A stretch of 51,337 nt of DNA from Pseudomonadota bacterium (GCA_025357635.1 JANXOV010000033.1:1-51337), one strand, 5' to 3'. Numbered from the stretch's first letter, positions 40,519 through 49,401 are shown. Translations and numbers: made by a program. The notes: a model not told the origin generated them from the sequence alone.

Positions 40519-41903
40519 GCACGGCGGCGAAGCCGGCGACCCGGCCGCGTCCCAAGGAGTGGGTGCAAGCGCTGACTCGCGCCCGGCTACGCATGGCCGA
40601 TATGCGCGACGTGGTCGTCGAAGGAACGCTGAGCCGCATGGTGGGCATGACGCTGGAGGCCATCGGCTGCGAAGCCGCCGTGGGCGGCCGCTGTCTGGTC
40701 GACACCGCCGAGGGCAAGCAGGTCGAAGCCGAAGTGGTGGGCTTTTCCGGGGAAAAACTTTTCCTGATGCCGACGGGCAGCGTCCGCGGCCTGATGCCGG
40801 GCGCGCGCGTGGTGCCCACGCACAGCGTCTCAGAAGTTCTGGTGGGCGATGGCCTGCTCGGCCGCGTGCTTGACGGTGCCGGACGGCCCCTGGACGGGCT
40901 CGGCGACATCGCATGCACCGAGCGCGTGTCCCTCACCGGCGAACCTTTGAATCCACTGCGGCGCTGGGCCATCCGCGATCCGCTCGATGTGGGTGTGCGC
41001 GCCATCAATTCGCTGTTGACGGTCGGCGGCGGACAGCGCATCGGATTGTTCGCCGGCTCCGGCGTCGGCAAATCCGTGCTGCTGGGCATGATGACGCGCT
41101 ATACGCAGGCGGATGTCACCATCGTCGGTCTGATCGGCGAGCGCGGCCGGGAAGTGCAGGAATTCGTCAGCAACACCCTCGGTCCGGATGGCATGCGGCG
41201 CGCCGTGGTGGTGGCGACGCCGGCGGACAATCCGCCGCTGATGCGCATGCATGGCGCCTGGCTCGCCACGGCCATCGCCGTGTATTTCCGCGATCGCGGC
41301 CTGAAAGTGCTGCTGTTGCTGGATTCGCTGACGCGCTTTGCCCAGGCACAGCGAGAGATTGCGCTCGCGATCGGCGAGCCGCCGGCGACCAAGGGATATC
41401 CGCCCTCGGTGTTTGCACGCCTGCCGCAATTGGTGGAGCGGGCCGGCAACAGCGACCGTGGCCCTGGATCGATCACCGGTTTCTACACGGTGCTGGTCGA
41501 AGGCGATGACCAGAACGATCCCATCGCCGACGCAGCGCGCGCCATCCTCGACGGTCACATTGTGCTGACGCGGCGGCTGGCGGAGAACGGGCTGTATCCG
41601 GCCATCGACATCGAAGCCTCGATCAGCCGCGCAATGCATCAGATCTGCACCCGCGAGCAGCTGGACCTGGCCATGCGCTTCAAGCAGGTGTACTCGACCT
41701 ATCAGCAAAACCGCGACCTGGTCACGGTCGGCGCCTACCGGCGCGGCGCGGATCCGCGCGTGGACCTGGCCGTGGATCAATGGCCCAAGATGATGGATTT
41801 TCTGCGCCAGGACATGTACGAGCCGATCGGCATCGATAGGAGCAATGCTGAACTGAAACAACTCGTGACGCAGTTCTCGGCGCAGCCGCCGCTGAACGGC
41901 TGA
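40515..41903 (+). CDS. fliI: flagellum-specific export ATPase FliI
   Basis: 462 residues from GTG 40515 (GTGA overlap with fliH). FliI hydrolyses ATP to help load export substrates. Walker A GSGVGKS is at about 180-186 (LFAGSGVGKSVLLGMM). The F1-type signature (LLLLDSLTRFAQAQREIALAIGEPPATKGYPPSVF) and the C-terminal helix bundle are complete. N-terminal FliH-binding segment is short but present. Confidence 0.96.
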   Translation: MSTAAKPATRPRPKEWVQALTRARLRMADMRDVVVEGTLSRMVGMTLEAIGCEAAVGGRCLVDTAEGKQVEAEVVGFSGEKLFLMPTGSVRGLMPGARVVPTHSVSEVLVGDGLLGRVLDGAGRPLDGLGDIACTERVSLTGEPLNPLRRWAIRDPLDVGVRAINSLLTVGGGQRIGLFAGSGVGKSVLLGMMTRYTQADVTIVGLIGERGREVQEFVSNTLGPDGMRRAVVVATPADNPPLMRMHGAWLATAIAVYFRDRGLKVLLLLDSLTRFAQAQREIALAIGEPPATKGYPPSVFARLPQLVERAGNSDRGPGSITGFYTVLVEGDDQNDPIADAARAILDGHIVLTRRLAENGLYPAIDIEASISRAMHQICTREQLDLAMRFKQVYSTYQQNRDLVTVGAYRRGADPRVDLAVDQWPKMMDFLRQDMYEPIGIDRSNAELKQLVTQFSAQPPLNG

Positions 41904-41915
41904 TAGTACCCGCCG

Positions 41916-42365
41916 ATGATGAAATCAAAGCGCTTCGAATCCATCCGCGAAATCGCCCGCAACTCGGCGGACGCATTGAGCCGCGGCGTCGCCGATGCCG
42001 AGCGGCATCTGGCCGAAGTTGAACGGCAGCTGGCGAAGCTGCAAAAGTACCGGACAGATTATCTTGGCCAGTCTGAAAGCAAGACCGATGGCATGGATAC
42101 GGTCAGGCTGCAGAACCTGCGCTCCTTTCTGGATCGGCTCGCCGAGGCCATCCGCGTGCAGTCCGAGGCGCTCGCCGCCGCGCGCTGCGACTATGAAGCC
42201 AAGCGCCTGCTGTGGTCGCAGAAGCGGGTTGAGGCGGAAGCGCTCGGCAAGGTGGTGGAGCGGTTCAAGCTCGACGAGCGCCGCGTGCAGGACAAGCAAG
42301 ATCAGAGCGAGACTGACGATTCGAGCATGCGGCGGCTCGCCACGGAGCAATTCGAGGTTCGCTGA
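41916..42365 (+). CDS. fliJ: flagellar export protein FliJ
   Basis: 149 residues forming one long antiparallel coiled coil, rich in Arg/Glu/Leu (VADAERHLAEVERQLAKLQ; AARCDYEAKRLLWSQKRVEA). FliJ is the ATPase central stalk and an escort for chaperones. Low sequence conservation is normal for it; position between fliI and fliK secures the call. Confidence 0.88.
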   Translation: MMKSKRFESIREIARNSADALSRGVADAERHLAEVERQLAKLQKYRTDYLGQSESKTDGMDTVRLQNLRSFLDRLAEAIRVQSEALAAARCDYEAKRLLWSQKRVEAEALGKVVERFKLDERRVQDKQDQSETDDSSMRRLATEQFEVR

Positions 42366-42392
42366 CTGTTGCGCTTGAGTCCGATGCGCGAT

Positions 42393-42408
42393 TGGCACGG
42401 CCGTTGCA
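42393..42408 (+). promoter_or_regulatory. sigma-54 promoter of fliK
   Basis: TGGCACGGCCGTTGCA is a perfect match to TGGCACG-N4-TTGCA. The predicted start (near 42419) is three nt before the fliK ATG at 42422. Confidence 0.88.
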
Positions 42409-42421
42409 GCATCTACGGCCT

Positions 42422-43927
42422 ATGGCCACTTCACCCATCGTATTGCAATCCGCTGCGCCTTCGGCAGCGACTCCTTCCCCGATCCGCGATGCCGGCGCTC
42501 CGGCCTCCAACAAGTCTGCCGCCGGCGAGCAGGCAGGCGCGAAACCGCATGGTTTTGCAGGCGCAATGAAGGATGCGCAGAGCCACGAAAGACAATCGTC
42601 CCGGACGCAGTCGCGTGAGCGCGAACCTTCCGCCAGCGAAGGCACTGCGCCAAAGCCCAGAGTCAAAGCCGAGCGCAAGCCCGCCGCCGGACCTGACGCT
42701 GCGCAGGACAACCCCGGTACGAACCCGCCGCCCGACGGCAAGGGATTGCCGCCCCTGGCCGCGATAGCGGCGGTGATTCCGGCGCTGCCAGCGAGTGCGG
42801 CGCGGCCTGAAGAATCCGTGCCCGCAGCGGTGGGCGCCCTCGCGACCAGCGTCACGTCGGCGGCGCCGCCGGTACCTCCCGGCCCGGTGCAGAAGAATGC
42901 GGATGCGGCGCCCTCCGAATCCCCGACGGCCGCCGATGACGCGCCCGCCGCGCCGTCGGCGGACTTTGCGTTGACCGCCGACGCTGCGCCCGCTGCGCCG
43001 GCAACGGCGCCTGAACGGCCGATGCCCGCGGAGGTTTCCGCTCGCGCCCGTCAGCCGCTGGCCCAGGCACCGACGGATGCCCGGCTGATCCCTCAGGCGC
43101 CAACGCCGACGCTGATACCCGCCGCGGCGGCGTCCGCGACCGATCCTCTTCCCACAACGCCGGCCCCGGCGGTGATGAGTGCGCCGCCGGCAGCCGATCC
43201 GGCCGCCGCGGACAAGTACAAAATGAACGCCCCGCCGGCAGCGAACCCCCCGACTGGAGGATCGGCAGACGGTCCGTCGGCGCAGGTTGCGGCCCAGGCC
43301 GCCGCGCAGGCATTGACCAGCGGTGCGGTCCGGCCCTCGGGCGCGATCATCTCGGCGAGCGATCGGGACGCGTCTGCGCGCAGCACGGATCTGGTGCGCA
43401 CACCGAGCGCGCCGGGCGCCGATGGCGTTTCCATTGCCGCTGCGACGAACAGCGTGCTGGCTCCCAGCACGGCCGCCGCGTCCGGCGCCGCCGGTCCCGC
43501 GGTGTTCAAGCTGCATCAAGGATTGGATACGCCGGAGTTTTCCCAGGCGCTGGCCGACAAGGTTGCGTGGTTGGTCGACAAGGACATCGGCTCCGCCAAA
43601 CTGCAGATCAACCCGCCGCAGCTGGGTCCGATCGATGTTCACATTGAAGTGCAGGGCGACAAGGCGCAGGTGTGGCTGAGCGCGCACAGCGTTGTGACCC
43701 GGGATGCGCTGGAGGCGGCCGCACCCCGGTTGCGCGACATGCTCGGTTCGCAGGGCTTTGCGCAGGTGAGCGTGGACGTGTCGCAGCGATCGTTTCAGGA
43801 CCGTACCGCTCCGCCGCCGGTTCCGTGGCTGCCCGCCGCGTCGAACGGCAGCCCGGAAGCGTTGTTTTCCGCTGACACCGTGCAGCCAAAGCGCGTGTCA
43901 ATGGGCGCTCTCGACGCATACGCCTGA
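42422..43927 (+). CDS. fliK: flagellar hook-length control protein FliK
   Basis: 501 residues from ATG 42422. The frame opens ten codons earlier at a TTG, but that codon lies inside the promoter. FliK is a secreted ruler that stops hook growth near its set length. Residues 1-370 are Ala/Pro-rich and unstructured. The conserved Flg_hook domain covers about 375-465 (SQALADKVAWLVDKDIGSAKLQINPPQLGPIDVHIEVQGDKAQVWL split by one loop; ends LGSQGFAQVSVDVS). No Shine-Dalgarno precedes the ATG. Separated from fliJ by 56 bp. Confidence 0.92.
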   Translation: MATSPIVLQSAAPSAATPSPIRDAGAPASNKSAAGEQAGAKPHGFAGAMKDAQSHERQSSRTQSREREPSASEGTAPKPRVKAERKPAAGPDAAQDNPGTNPPPDGKGLPPLAAIAAVIPALPASAARPEESVPAAVGALATSVTSAAPPVPPGPVQKNADAAPSESPTAADDAPAAPSADFALTADAAPAAPATAPERPMPAEVSARARQPLAQAPTDARLIPQAPTPTLIPAAAASATDPLPTTPAPAVMSAPPAADPAAADKYKMNAPPAANPPTGGSADGPSAQVAAQAAAQALTSGAVRPSGAIISASDRDASARSTDLVRTPSAPGADGVSIAAATNSVLAPSTAAASGAAGPAVFKLHQGLDTPEFSQALADKVAWLVDKDIGSAKLQINPPQLGPIDVHIEVQGDKAQVWLSAHSVVTRDALEAAAPRLRDMLGSQGFAQVSVDVSQRSFQDRTAPPPVPWLPAASNGSPEALFSADTVQPKRVSMGALDAYA

Positions 43928-43961
43928 ACTTTTTTCCCGGCCGAGCGTTTAGACTGGCGGC

Positions 43962-44939
43962 ATGGATGCCATCGCAGATTTTACCGCCGAAGAAATTCAA
44001 TCCGCGCAGCTGCGGCTCGCTCCGTATCTGCAGCGCACACCGGTCATGCCGCTGCACAGCGCGCAGGTGCAAGCCGCGCTTGGACCGCAGACCCGGGTGA
44101 CACTGAAGCTGGAGCTGTTTCAGCGCACGGGGAGCTTCAAGCCTCGCGGCGCGCTGACGAATGTGTTTGCTCTGGATGCGGCGCAGCTGGCGCGCGGCAT
44201 CACGGCCGTCAGCGCCGGCAATCACGCGATCGCCGCGGCGTTTGCCGCGCAGGTCGCCGGCACCAGCGCCAAGGTCATCATGATCGAAACGGCCAATGCC
44301 CTGCGCATCGCGCGCAGCCGCGGCTACGGCGCGCAAGTCCTGCTCGCCGGCAATGCGCATCAGGCCTTTGCACAGGCTGAGCAGATCATGCGCGAGGAGG
44401 GGCGTAGCATGATTCATCCCTTCGAAGGACGTAACACTGCGTTGGGAACGGCCACGCTGGGCGCCGAGTTTCTGAGCCAGGCGCCGGATCTGGACGCGGT
44501 GATCGTGCCAATCGGCGGCGGCGGACTGTGCGCCGGCGTGGCCGCGGCCGTGAAGCTGCTGGCGCCGCACTGCAAGGTTTATGGCGTGGAACCCGAGGGC
44601 GCGGACTCGATGCACCGCAGTTTCGCCGCCGGCACGGTGCAAAGCATCGAACGCGTCGCCACCATCGCCGACAGCCTGGGCGCCCCCTACGCCCTGCCCA
44701 TCACGTTCTCGCTATGCCGGCGATTCGTGGATGAACTGGTGCTGATTTCCGACGATCAGATCAAGTCCGCCATGCGGCTGCTGCTCGAGGATGCAAAGCT
44801 GGCCGTGGAACCTGCGGGCGCCGCGGCCACGGCGGCGCTGATGGGCCCGCTGCGCGAGCGCTTGACCGGAAAGAGTGTGGGCATCATCGTCTGCGGCGCC
44901 AATATCGACACGGCCAGTTTTCTGCGGTTGCTGGGTTGA
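43962..44939 (+). CDS. PLP-dependent threonine/serine dehydratase-like enzyme
   Basis: 325 residues, fold type II PLP enzyme of the threonine dehydratase/serine racemase group. The cofactor Lys is K60 (TGSFKPRGA), the phosphate loop is GGGGLCAGV (about 187-195), and conserved SAGNHAIAAA follows the Lys region. No C-terminal ACT regulatory domain is present, so it is the short, catabolic-type form. It would deaminate Thr or Ser to a keto acid, or racemise Ser. It lies 34 bp after fliK and one base before the response-regulator gene; it is not a known flagellar gene. Confidence 0.85.
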   Translation: MDAIADFTAEEIQSAQLRLAPYLQRTPVMPLHSAQVQAALGPQTRVTLKLELFQRTGSFKPRGALTNVFALDAAQLARGITAVSAGNHAIAAAFAAQVAGTSAKVIMIETANALRIARSRGYGAQVLLAGNAHQAFAQAEQIMREEGRSMIHPFEGRNTALGTATLGAEFLSQAPDLDAVIVPIGGGGLCAGVAAAVKLLAPHCKVYGVEPEGADSMHRSFAAGTVQSIERVATIADSLGAPYALPITFSLCRRFVDELVLISDDQIKSAMRLLLEDAKLAVEPAGAAATAALMGPLRERLTGKSVGIIVCGANIDTASFLRLLG

Positions 44940-44940
44940 C

Positions 44941-45624
44941 ATGCATGTATTGATCGTTGAAGACGACGCGACGGCCCGCGTCCATCTGACCAAGGCATTG
45001 ACAGATGCCGGCTACCGCGTCGATGCGGCAGGAGATGGCATCGAGGGCCTTCATAGGGCTTCATCGACAGCCTTCGACGTGGTCATCGTCGACCGCATGC
45101 TGCCCAAACTGGACGGACTGGCGCTGATCCAATCGCTGCGCGCCACCGGGCGCAAGACGCCGGTGCTGATATTGAGCGCGTTGGGTGAAGTCGATGACCG
45201 CATCACCGGGTTGCGCGCCGGCGGCGACGACTACCTGACCAAACCGTATCATCTTGCGGAATTGCTGGCGCGCATCGACGCACTGGCGCGGCGCGGCGAT
45301 GCGTCAACCTCTGAGTCAGTCGCAAAGTCGCGGCTCGCCGATCTGGAACTTGACCGCATGACCCGGCGCGTGACGCGGGGCGGCAGGAAAATCGAGCTGA
45401 CTGCGCGCGAGTTTCAACTGCTCGATTACCTGATGCAGCACAGCGGCCAGGTTGTCACGCGCACCATGCTGCTCGAGGGCGTCTGGGATTATCACTTCGA
45501 TCCGCAGACCAACGTGATCGATGTGCACATCAGCCGGCTGCGCCAGGCCATCGACAAAGGATTCGACAAGGCGCTGCTGCATACGGTGCGCGGCGCCGGC
45601 TACAGCCTGCGCGAAGAGGAATAG
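44941..45624 (+). CDS. OmpR/PhoB-type response regulator
   Basis: 227 residues from ATG 44941. The receiver domain has the acidic pair Asp8/Asp9, phospho-acceptor Asp51 (VVIVDRMLPKLDG) and the conserved Lys (YLTKPYH). A winged-helix DNA-binding domain covers about 125-225 (LTAREFQLLDYLMQHSGQVVTRTMLLEGVWDY). It forms a pair with the kinase starting 2 nt downstream and follows the dehydratase by one base. Similar to QseB/TctD-class regulators; target unknown. Confidence 0.92.
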   Translation: MHVLIVEDDATARVHLTKALTDAGYRVDAAGDGIEGLHRASSTAFDVVIVDRMLPKLDGLALIQSLRATGRKTPVLILSALGEVDDRITGLRAGGDDYLTKPYHLAELLARIDALARRGDASTSESVAKSRLADLELDRMTRRVTRGGRKIELTAREFQLLDYLMQHSGQVVTRTMLLEGVWDYHFDPQTNVIDVHISRLRQAIDKGFDKALLHTVRGAGYSLREEE

Positions 45625-45626
45625 AC

Positions 45627-47003
45627 ATGTCCGGCAAACGCCGCTTTGCGGGCGTACTGGCCACCTCGCGGTTCCGCATTGCCATCGTCTACTCGCTGGT
45701 CTTTTCATTGGGCGCCGCGCTGCTGCTGAGCATCGTCTACCTGGCCGTGTCCAATGTCGTCGACAGCGGCACCGACAATCTGATCGAAGCCGAGGTGCAA
45801 GGACTGCGAGAGCAGTATCGGGTGCTGTCGCGAGATGATTTCATCGAGCTCATCGAGCAGCGTTCGCAGGCGCAGGACGTGCGCGGCGCGGTGTATCTGC
45901 TGGTGGATCCGCAGTCGCGCCCGGTGGCGGGCAATGTGCCGGAGTGGCCGTCCGGGGCCGAGCCTTCCGGAAAATGGCTGGAATTCGTCGTTTCCGTGCC
46001 CTTTGGCGATGAGACTCGCGAGCATGAGATGCGGGCCCGCCACTTCGTGCTGCCAGGCGGTTACCGCATGCTCGTGGGCCATGACGTGCAGGAACGGCAC
46101 GACGTCAAGCGGTTGATGCTGCAGGGGCTGATCATCGCGGTGCTTCTGACGCTGCTGCTCGGCTTGAGCGGCGGCTTCTGGATGGGCCGCCGCATCCTCG
46201 CGCAGGCTGGCGCCGTATCCGCCGTCACGCAGCAGATCATGCGCGGCGATCTGTCGCAGCGTCTGCCCGTGCAGAACTCGGACGATGAATTTGACGCGCT
46301 CGCTCGAGAAATCAACGGCATGCTCGAGAAGATAGAGCAGCTCACGCTGGGCATGCGAACCGTTCTGGACAGCGCCGCGCACGACCTGCGCACGCCGCTG
46401 AACCGCCTGCAGTCGCGCGCCGAGGCGGGCATGGCCATCGTGCCGCCGGCCTCGCCGGCCCATCAAGTCCTCGAGCAGGTCAGCATCGAGGTGGACCGGA
46501 TGCGCGGCACGCTCGATGCCTTGCTGCGCATCGCGCTGGCCGAAACGGGAACCGTTGCCCGGGAAAGTGTGGAGCTGTCGGAACTGGTCACCAGCATGGC
46601 CGAGCTGTACGCGCCGGTCTGCGAGGAGCGGGGCATCGCGCTGGATGCGCAGATCGCCGCGGGCGCCGTGGTGCGCGGCAGCCGGCAGCTGTTGGCGCAG
46701 GCGCTGGCGAACCTGCTGGACAATGCACTGAAATTCACGCCGCGCGGCGGCCATATCGGCATGCACCTGCAAGCGGCCGCGCAGGGGCCGCAGGTCAGCA
46801 TTGCCGACGACGGTCCGGGGATTCCGCAGCACCTGCGCGAGGTGGTGCTCGGCCGCCGTGTGCGTCTGGATGAGGCGCGAAATCTGCCCGGCTCAGGGCT
46901 GGGTCTGTCGCTGGTGGCGGCAGTGACCAAGCTGCATGGCGCGCGCCTGAGCCTGGACGACGCGCAGCCCGGGTTGAAAGTGACGCTGCAGTTTCCGGCC
47001 TGA
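45627..47003 (+). CDS. membrane sensor histidine kinase
   Basis: 458 residues. Two membrane helices (about 20-42 and 165-187) flank a periplasmic sensor of about 120 residues with no recognised fold. A HAMP linker, HisKA with His252 (LDSAAHDLRTPLNRL) and an HATPase domain with N box (NLLDNALKF), DDGPGIP and GSGLGLSLV follow. Cognate kinase of the preceding regulator. The signal is unknown. Confidence 0.92.
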   Translation: MSGKRRFAGVLATSRFRIAIVYSLVFSLGAALLLSIVYLAVSNVVDSGTDNLIEAEVQGLREQYRVLSRDDFIELIEQRSQAQDVRGAVYLLVDPQSRPVAGNVPEWPSGAEPSGKWLEFVVSVPFGDETREHEMRARHFVLPGGYRMLVGHDVQERHDVKRLMLQGLIIAVLLTLLLGLSGGFWMGRRILAQAGAVSAVTQQIMRGDLSQRLPVQNSDDEFDALAREINGMLEKIEQLTLGMRTVLDSAAHDLRTPLNRLQSRAEAGMAIVPPASPAHQVLEQVSIEVDRMRGTLDALLRIALAETGTVARESVELSELVTSMAELYAPVCEERGIALDAQIAAGAVVRGSRQLLAQALANLLDNALKFTPRGGHIGMHLQAAAQGPQVSIADDGPGIPQHLREVVLGRRVRLDEARNLPGSGLGLSLVAAVTKLHGARLSLDDAQPGLKVTLQFPA

Positions 47004-47046
47004 AACGAACGCGCGCCGGCACCGCCAAAATTCTGACGCAGGCTCG

Positions 47047-47074
47047 CGCCAGGGACGATCACGATGCCCTGGCG
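47047..47074 (+). terminator. hairpin after the kinase gene
   Basis: CGCCAGGG (47047-47054), 12-nt loop, CCCTGGCG (47067-47074): a perfect 8-bp stem 44 nt after the kinase stop and before the fliL promoter. There is no T-run, so termination is only suggested. Confidence 0.4.
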
Positions 47075-47122
47075 ACTCGCTAACTCCTTGAGCACAAACG
47101 ACAAAAAAACGCGTCTGCCGCG

Positions 47123-47138
47123 TGGTACAGAACTTGCT
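47123..47138 (+). promoter_or_regulatory. sigma-54 promoter of the fliL operon
   Basis: TGGTACAGAACTTGCT carries the GG and GC dinucleotides at the required spacing. Predicted start near 47149 leaves a 33-nt leader containing GAGGA before fliL. Should drive fliLMNOPQR and flhB. Confidence 0.8.
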
Positions 47139-47181
47139 TGCATGCCTTGCAGCGAATTTCATCGCGTGAGGAATTGCAGAC

Positions 47182-47730
47182 ATGGCAGAAGAAGCCGAAG
47201 CGGAACCCGTACCCGCAGCCAAGGCGCCGGGCATCCTTCCCAAGCTGATCAATGCGATCGGCGTTTTCGTGTTGTGTCTGGGCGCCGTGGTGGCCGGAGG
47301 CTTCATCAACGCAAAGCTCCATCCGCCGCCGGAGATGAAGCTCGCGCCTGACGGCAAGATCACTGTCGTCGTACCGGTGGAGGCCAAGCACGTCGATCAT
47401 GACGAGCCCGGAAAGGCGGCGATCTACTTCGCCATCGATCCGCCGCTGGTCGTGAACTTCGAGGACTCCGCCGCCGTGCGCTTCCTGCAGATCACCGTCG
47501 AGCTCATGGCGCGCGATCAGAAGGCCATCGACGGCGTGCAGAAGAACGTGCCGCTGATCCGCAACAATCTGCTGCTGCTGATCAGCAACCGCGACTACAA
47601 ATCGTTGATGTCGCGCGAAGGCAAGGAGAAGCTTCGTCAGGAGGCGCTCACCGAAGTGCGCAACATCTCCAAGAAAGAAGGCGCGCCGCCGGTCGATGAT
47701 CTGCTGTTCACCAGTTTCGTGGTGCAGTGA
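47182..47730 (+). CDS. fliL: flagellar basal body-associated protein FliL
   Basis: 182 residues. FliL surrounds or supports the stator. The single membrane helix (INAIGVFVLCLGAVVAGGFI, about 27-46) follows an acidic N-tail. The periplasmic stomatin-like domain contains YFAIDPPLVVNFEDSAAVRFLQITVELMARD split around residue 90, and the end motif LRQEALTEVRNISKK is canonical. First gene behind a sigma-54 promoter; its stop overlaps the fliM start. Confidence 0.94.
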   Translation: MAEEAEAEPVPAAKAPGILPKLINAIGVFVLCLGAVVAGGFINAKLHPPPEMKLAPDGKITVVVPVEAKHVDHDEPGKAAIYFAIDPPLVVNFEDSAAVRFLQITVELMARDQKAIDGVQKNVPLIRNNLLLLISNRDYKSLMSREGKEKLRQEALTEVRNISKKEGAPPVDDLLFTSFVVQ

Positions 47731-48698
47731 TGGGCACAACTCCGGAAGCCACTCCTGATGCGCCGCCCGCAGCGGCAAGTTCGGTGATCTCCGATGCAGA
47801 GGCCGCGGCGCTGCTGGAGAGAAGCGCGCGTGAAGGAGTGCGCACGTTCGACATCACCGCGAACCGGATCAACCGCATGCGCCTGCCGAACCTGGAGTAC
47901 GTGGCAAAGACGTTCGCCCTACGCGCCACGAGTTCCCTTTCCAATCTGCTGGGACGCGAAGCCTCGGTCAAGTTTGAATCGCTGGATCGCGGCAAGTCGG
48001 CGGATCTTCTGGCGGCGCTGCCGAATCCGGCCAGCATCGCGGTGGTGCGATTCAACCCGCTGCCCGAGCAGGCGTTGCTGAGCGTGGATCCGCCGCTGTT
48101 GTTGGCTCTTCTGGACGGCTTTTTCGGCGGGTCAGGCCGGGTCTCCAACGACCCGCTGGCGGCCGCGTCCCCGGCGGCGCAGCGCTTTCTGGGCGTGATG
48201 CTGCGCGCTCTGGCGCCGGATTTCGGCTCCGCCTGGGCGCCGGTCGCGCCGCTGGAATTGGAGGTGGTCAAACAAGAGCACGACGCGCGCTTCATTCAGA
48301 TCGGCGCGCCGCAGGATACGCTCATCACCGTCAAATTCATCATCGAATTCGGTGGCGCCAGCGGCGCATTCGAATGGCTTATGCCCGAATCGCAGATCGC
48401 CCCCGTGCGCGAGGCGTTGAGCGCGGACGGCAGCTCGCAGCGCGCGAAGGTGCAGGAATCATGGGCTCCAACCCTGAGCGCTGCGCTGCAGTCGGCGCAG
48501 ATCGAAACCCGCGCCGTGCTGGGTCATGCGCAGATCTCCCTGCGCGAACTGGTGCAGCTGTCCCCGGGGGATGTCATTTCAATCGAAGCGCCTGAGCAGG
48601 TCGTGCTGATGGCCGAAGACATCCCCTTGTATCTGGGCCGCTTCGGCGTATCGCAGGGACACAACGCATTGAGAATTTTGAATGGAGTTGCAACATGA
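47730..48698 (+). CDS. fliM: flagellar motor switch protein FliM
   Basis: 322 residues from ATG 47730 (a GTG three bases earlier is possible). FliM forms the C-ring wall and binds phospho-CheY. The core is clear: FDITANRINRMRLPNLEYVAKTFA (about 39-62), the GGxG loop (LLDGFFGGSGR), the middle CheC-like domain and the C-terminal SpoA domain (LGHAQISLRELVQLSPGDVI). The N-terminal CheY-binding segment is VISDAEAAALLER rather than the usual LSQ-EIDALL. Overlaps fliN by 4 bp. Confidence 0.94.
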   Translation: MGTTPEATPDAPPAAASSVISDAEAAALLERSAREGVRTFDITANRINRMRLPNLEYVAKTFALRATSSLSNLLGREASVKFESLDRGKSADLLAALPNPASIAVVRFNPLPEQALLSVDPPLLLALLDGFFGGSGRVSNDPLAAASPAAQRFLGVMLRALAPDFGSAWAPVAPLELEVVKQEHDARFIQIGAPQDTLITVKFIIEFGGASGAFEWLMPESQIAPVREALSADGSSQRAKVQESWAPTLSAALQSAQIETRAVLGHAQISLRELVQLSPGDVISIEAPEQVVLMAEDIPLYLGRFGVSQGHNALRILNGVAT

Positions 48699-49042
48699 GC
48701 ACACGTGAGACGAAAGCGGACGCCGCTCCGCGGGCGCAGTTCGGGGATCTGGGCCCGAATGCCGGGCAGATGGCCGGCAAGGAAATGAACATCAATCTGA
48801 TTCTGGACGTGGCCGTGACGCTGTCGCTGGAAGTGGGCCGCGCGCGGATGTCGGTGCGCGATCTGCTGCAGCTCGCCCCCGGCGCCATTGTTGAGCTGGA
48901 CCGGCTGGCCGGTGAGCCGCTCGATGTGCTGGTCAACGGCGTGCGCATCGCGCGCGGCGAGGTGGTGGTGGTGAACGAGAAGTTCGGCATTCGTCTGACC
49001 GATGTCGTGAGCCAGACGGAGCGCATGGAGCAGGTGCAGTGA
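48695..49042 (+). CDS. fliN: flagellar motor switch protein FliN
   Basis: 115 residues; one SpoA domain in the C-terminal 75 (LDVAVTLSLEVGRARMSVRDLLQLAPGAIVELD, then GEPLDVLVNGVRIARGEVVVVNEKFGIRLTDV). FliN is the lower rim of the C-ring and docks the export ATPase complex through FliH. Four-base overlaps with fliM and fliO. Confidence 0.96.
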   Translation: MSTRETKADAAPRAQFGDLGPNAGQMAGKEMNINLILDVAVTLSLEVGRARMSVRDLLQLAPGAIVELDRLAGEPLDVLVNGVRIARGEVVVVNEKFGIRLTDVVSQTERMEQVQ

Positions 49043-49401
49043 GCGAGGCGTCAGCTCCCATCGGCGCGCTTGCGGCGGGCGGGTTGATGCAGCTTACTTT
49101 GAGTCTGATTTGCGTCGTCGGACTGATTTTCGTGATCACCTGGCTGGTGAAGCGCTTGAATCTGGCCACCCCGCGCAACAGCCGCGCCATGGCGGTGCTG
49201 GATGAGCTGCCGCTCAGCCCGCGTGAAAGGCTGGTGCTGGTGCGTGTAGGGGATGCTCAGGTGCTGCTGGGAGTTGGCTCGAACGGGCTCACGGCGCTGA
49301 CGCCGCTGCCGGCGCCCATCGCCATGCCGCCGGCTGCGCCCGCGGTGAGCTTCGCCGAGCGGCTGCGCGATCTCATGCATCGGCCGGGAGAGGGGCGATG
49401 A
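49039..49401 (+). CDS. fliO: flagellar export gate assembly protein FliO
   Basis: 120 residues, one membrane helix (LTLSLICVVGLIFVITWLV, about 16-34) and a cytoplasmic domain with the FliO motif MAVLDELPLSPRERLVLVRVGDAQVLLGV. FliO helps FliP assemble the export-gate pore. Overlaps fliN and fliP by 4 bp each. Confidence 0.93.
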   Translation: MSEASAPIGALAAGGLMQLTLSLICVVGLIFVITWLVKRLNLATPRNSRAMAVLDELPLSPRERLVLVRVGDAQVLLGVGSNGLTALTPLPAPIAMPPAAPAVSFAERLRDLMHRPGEGR

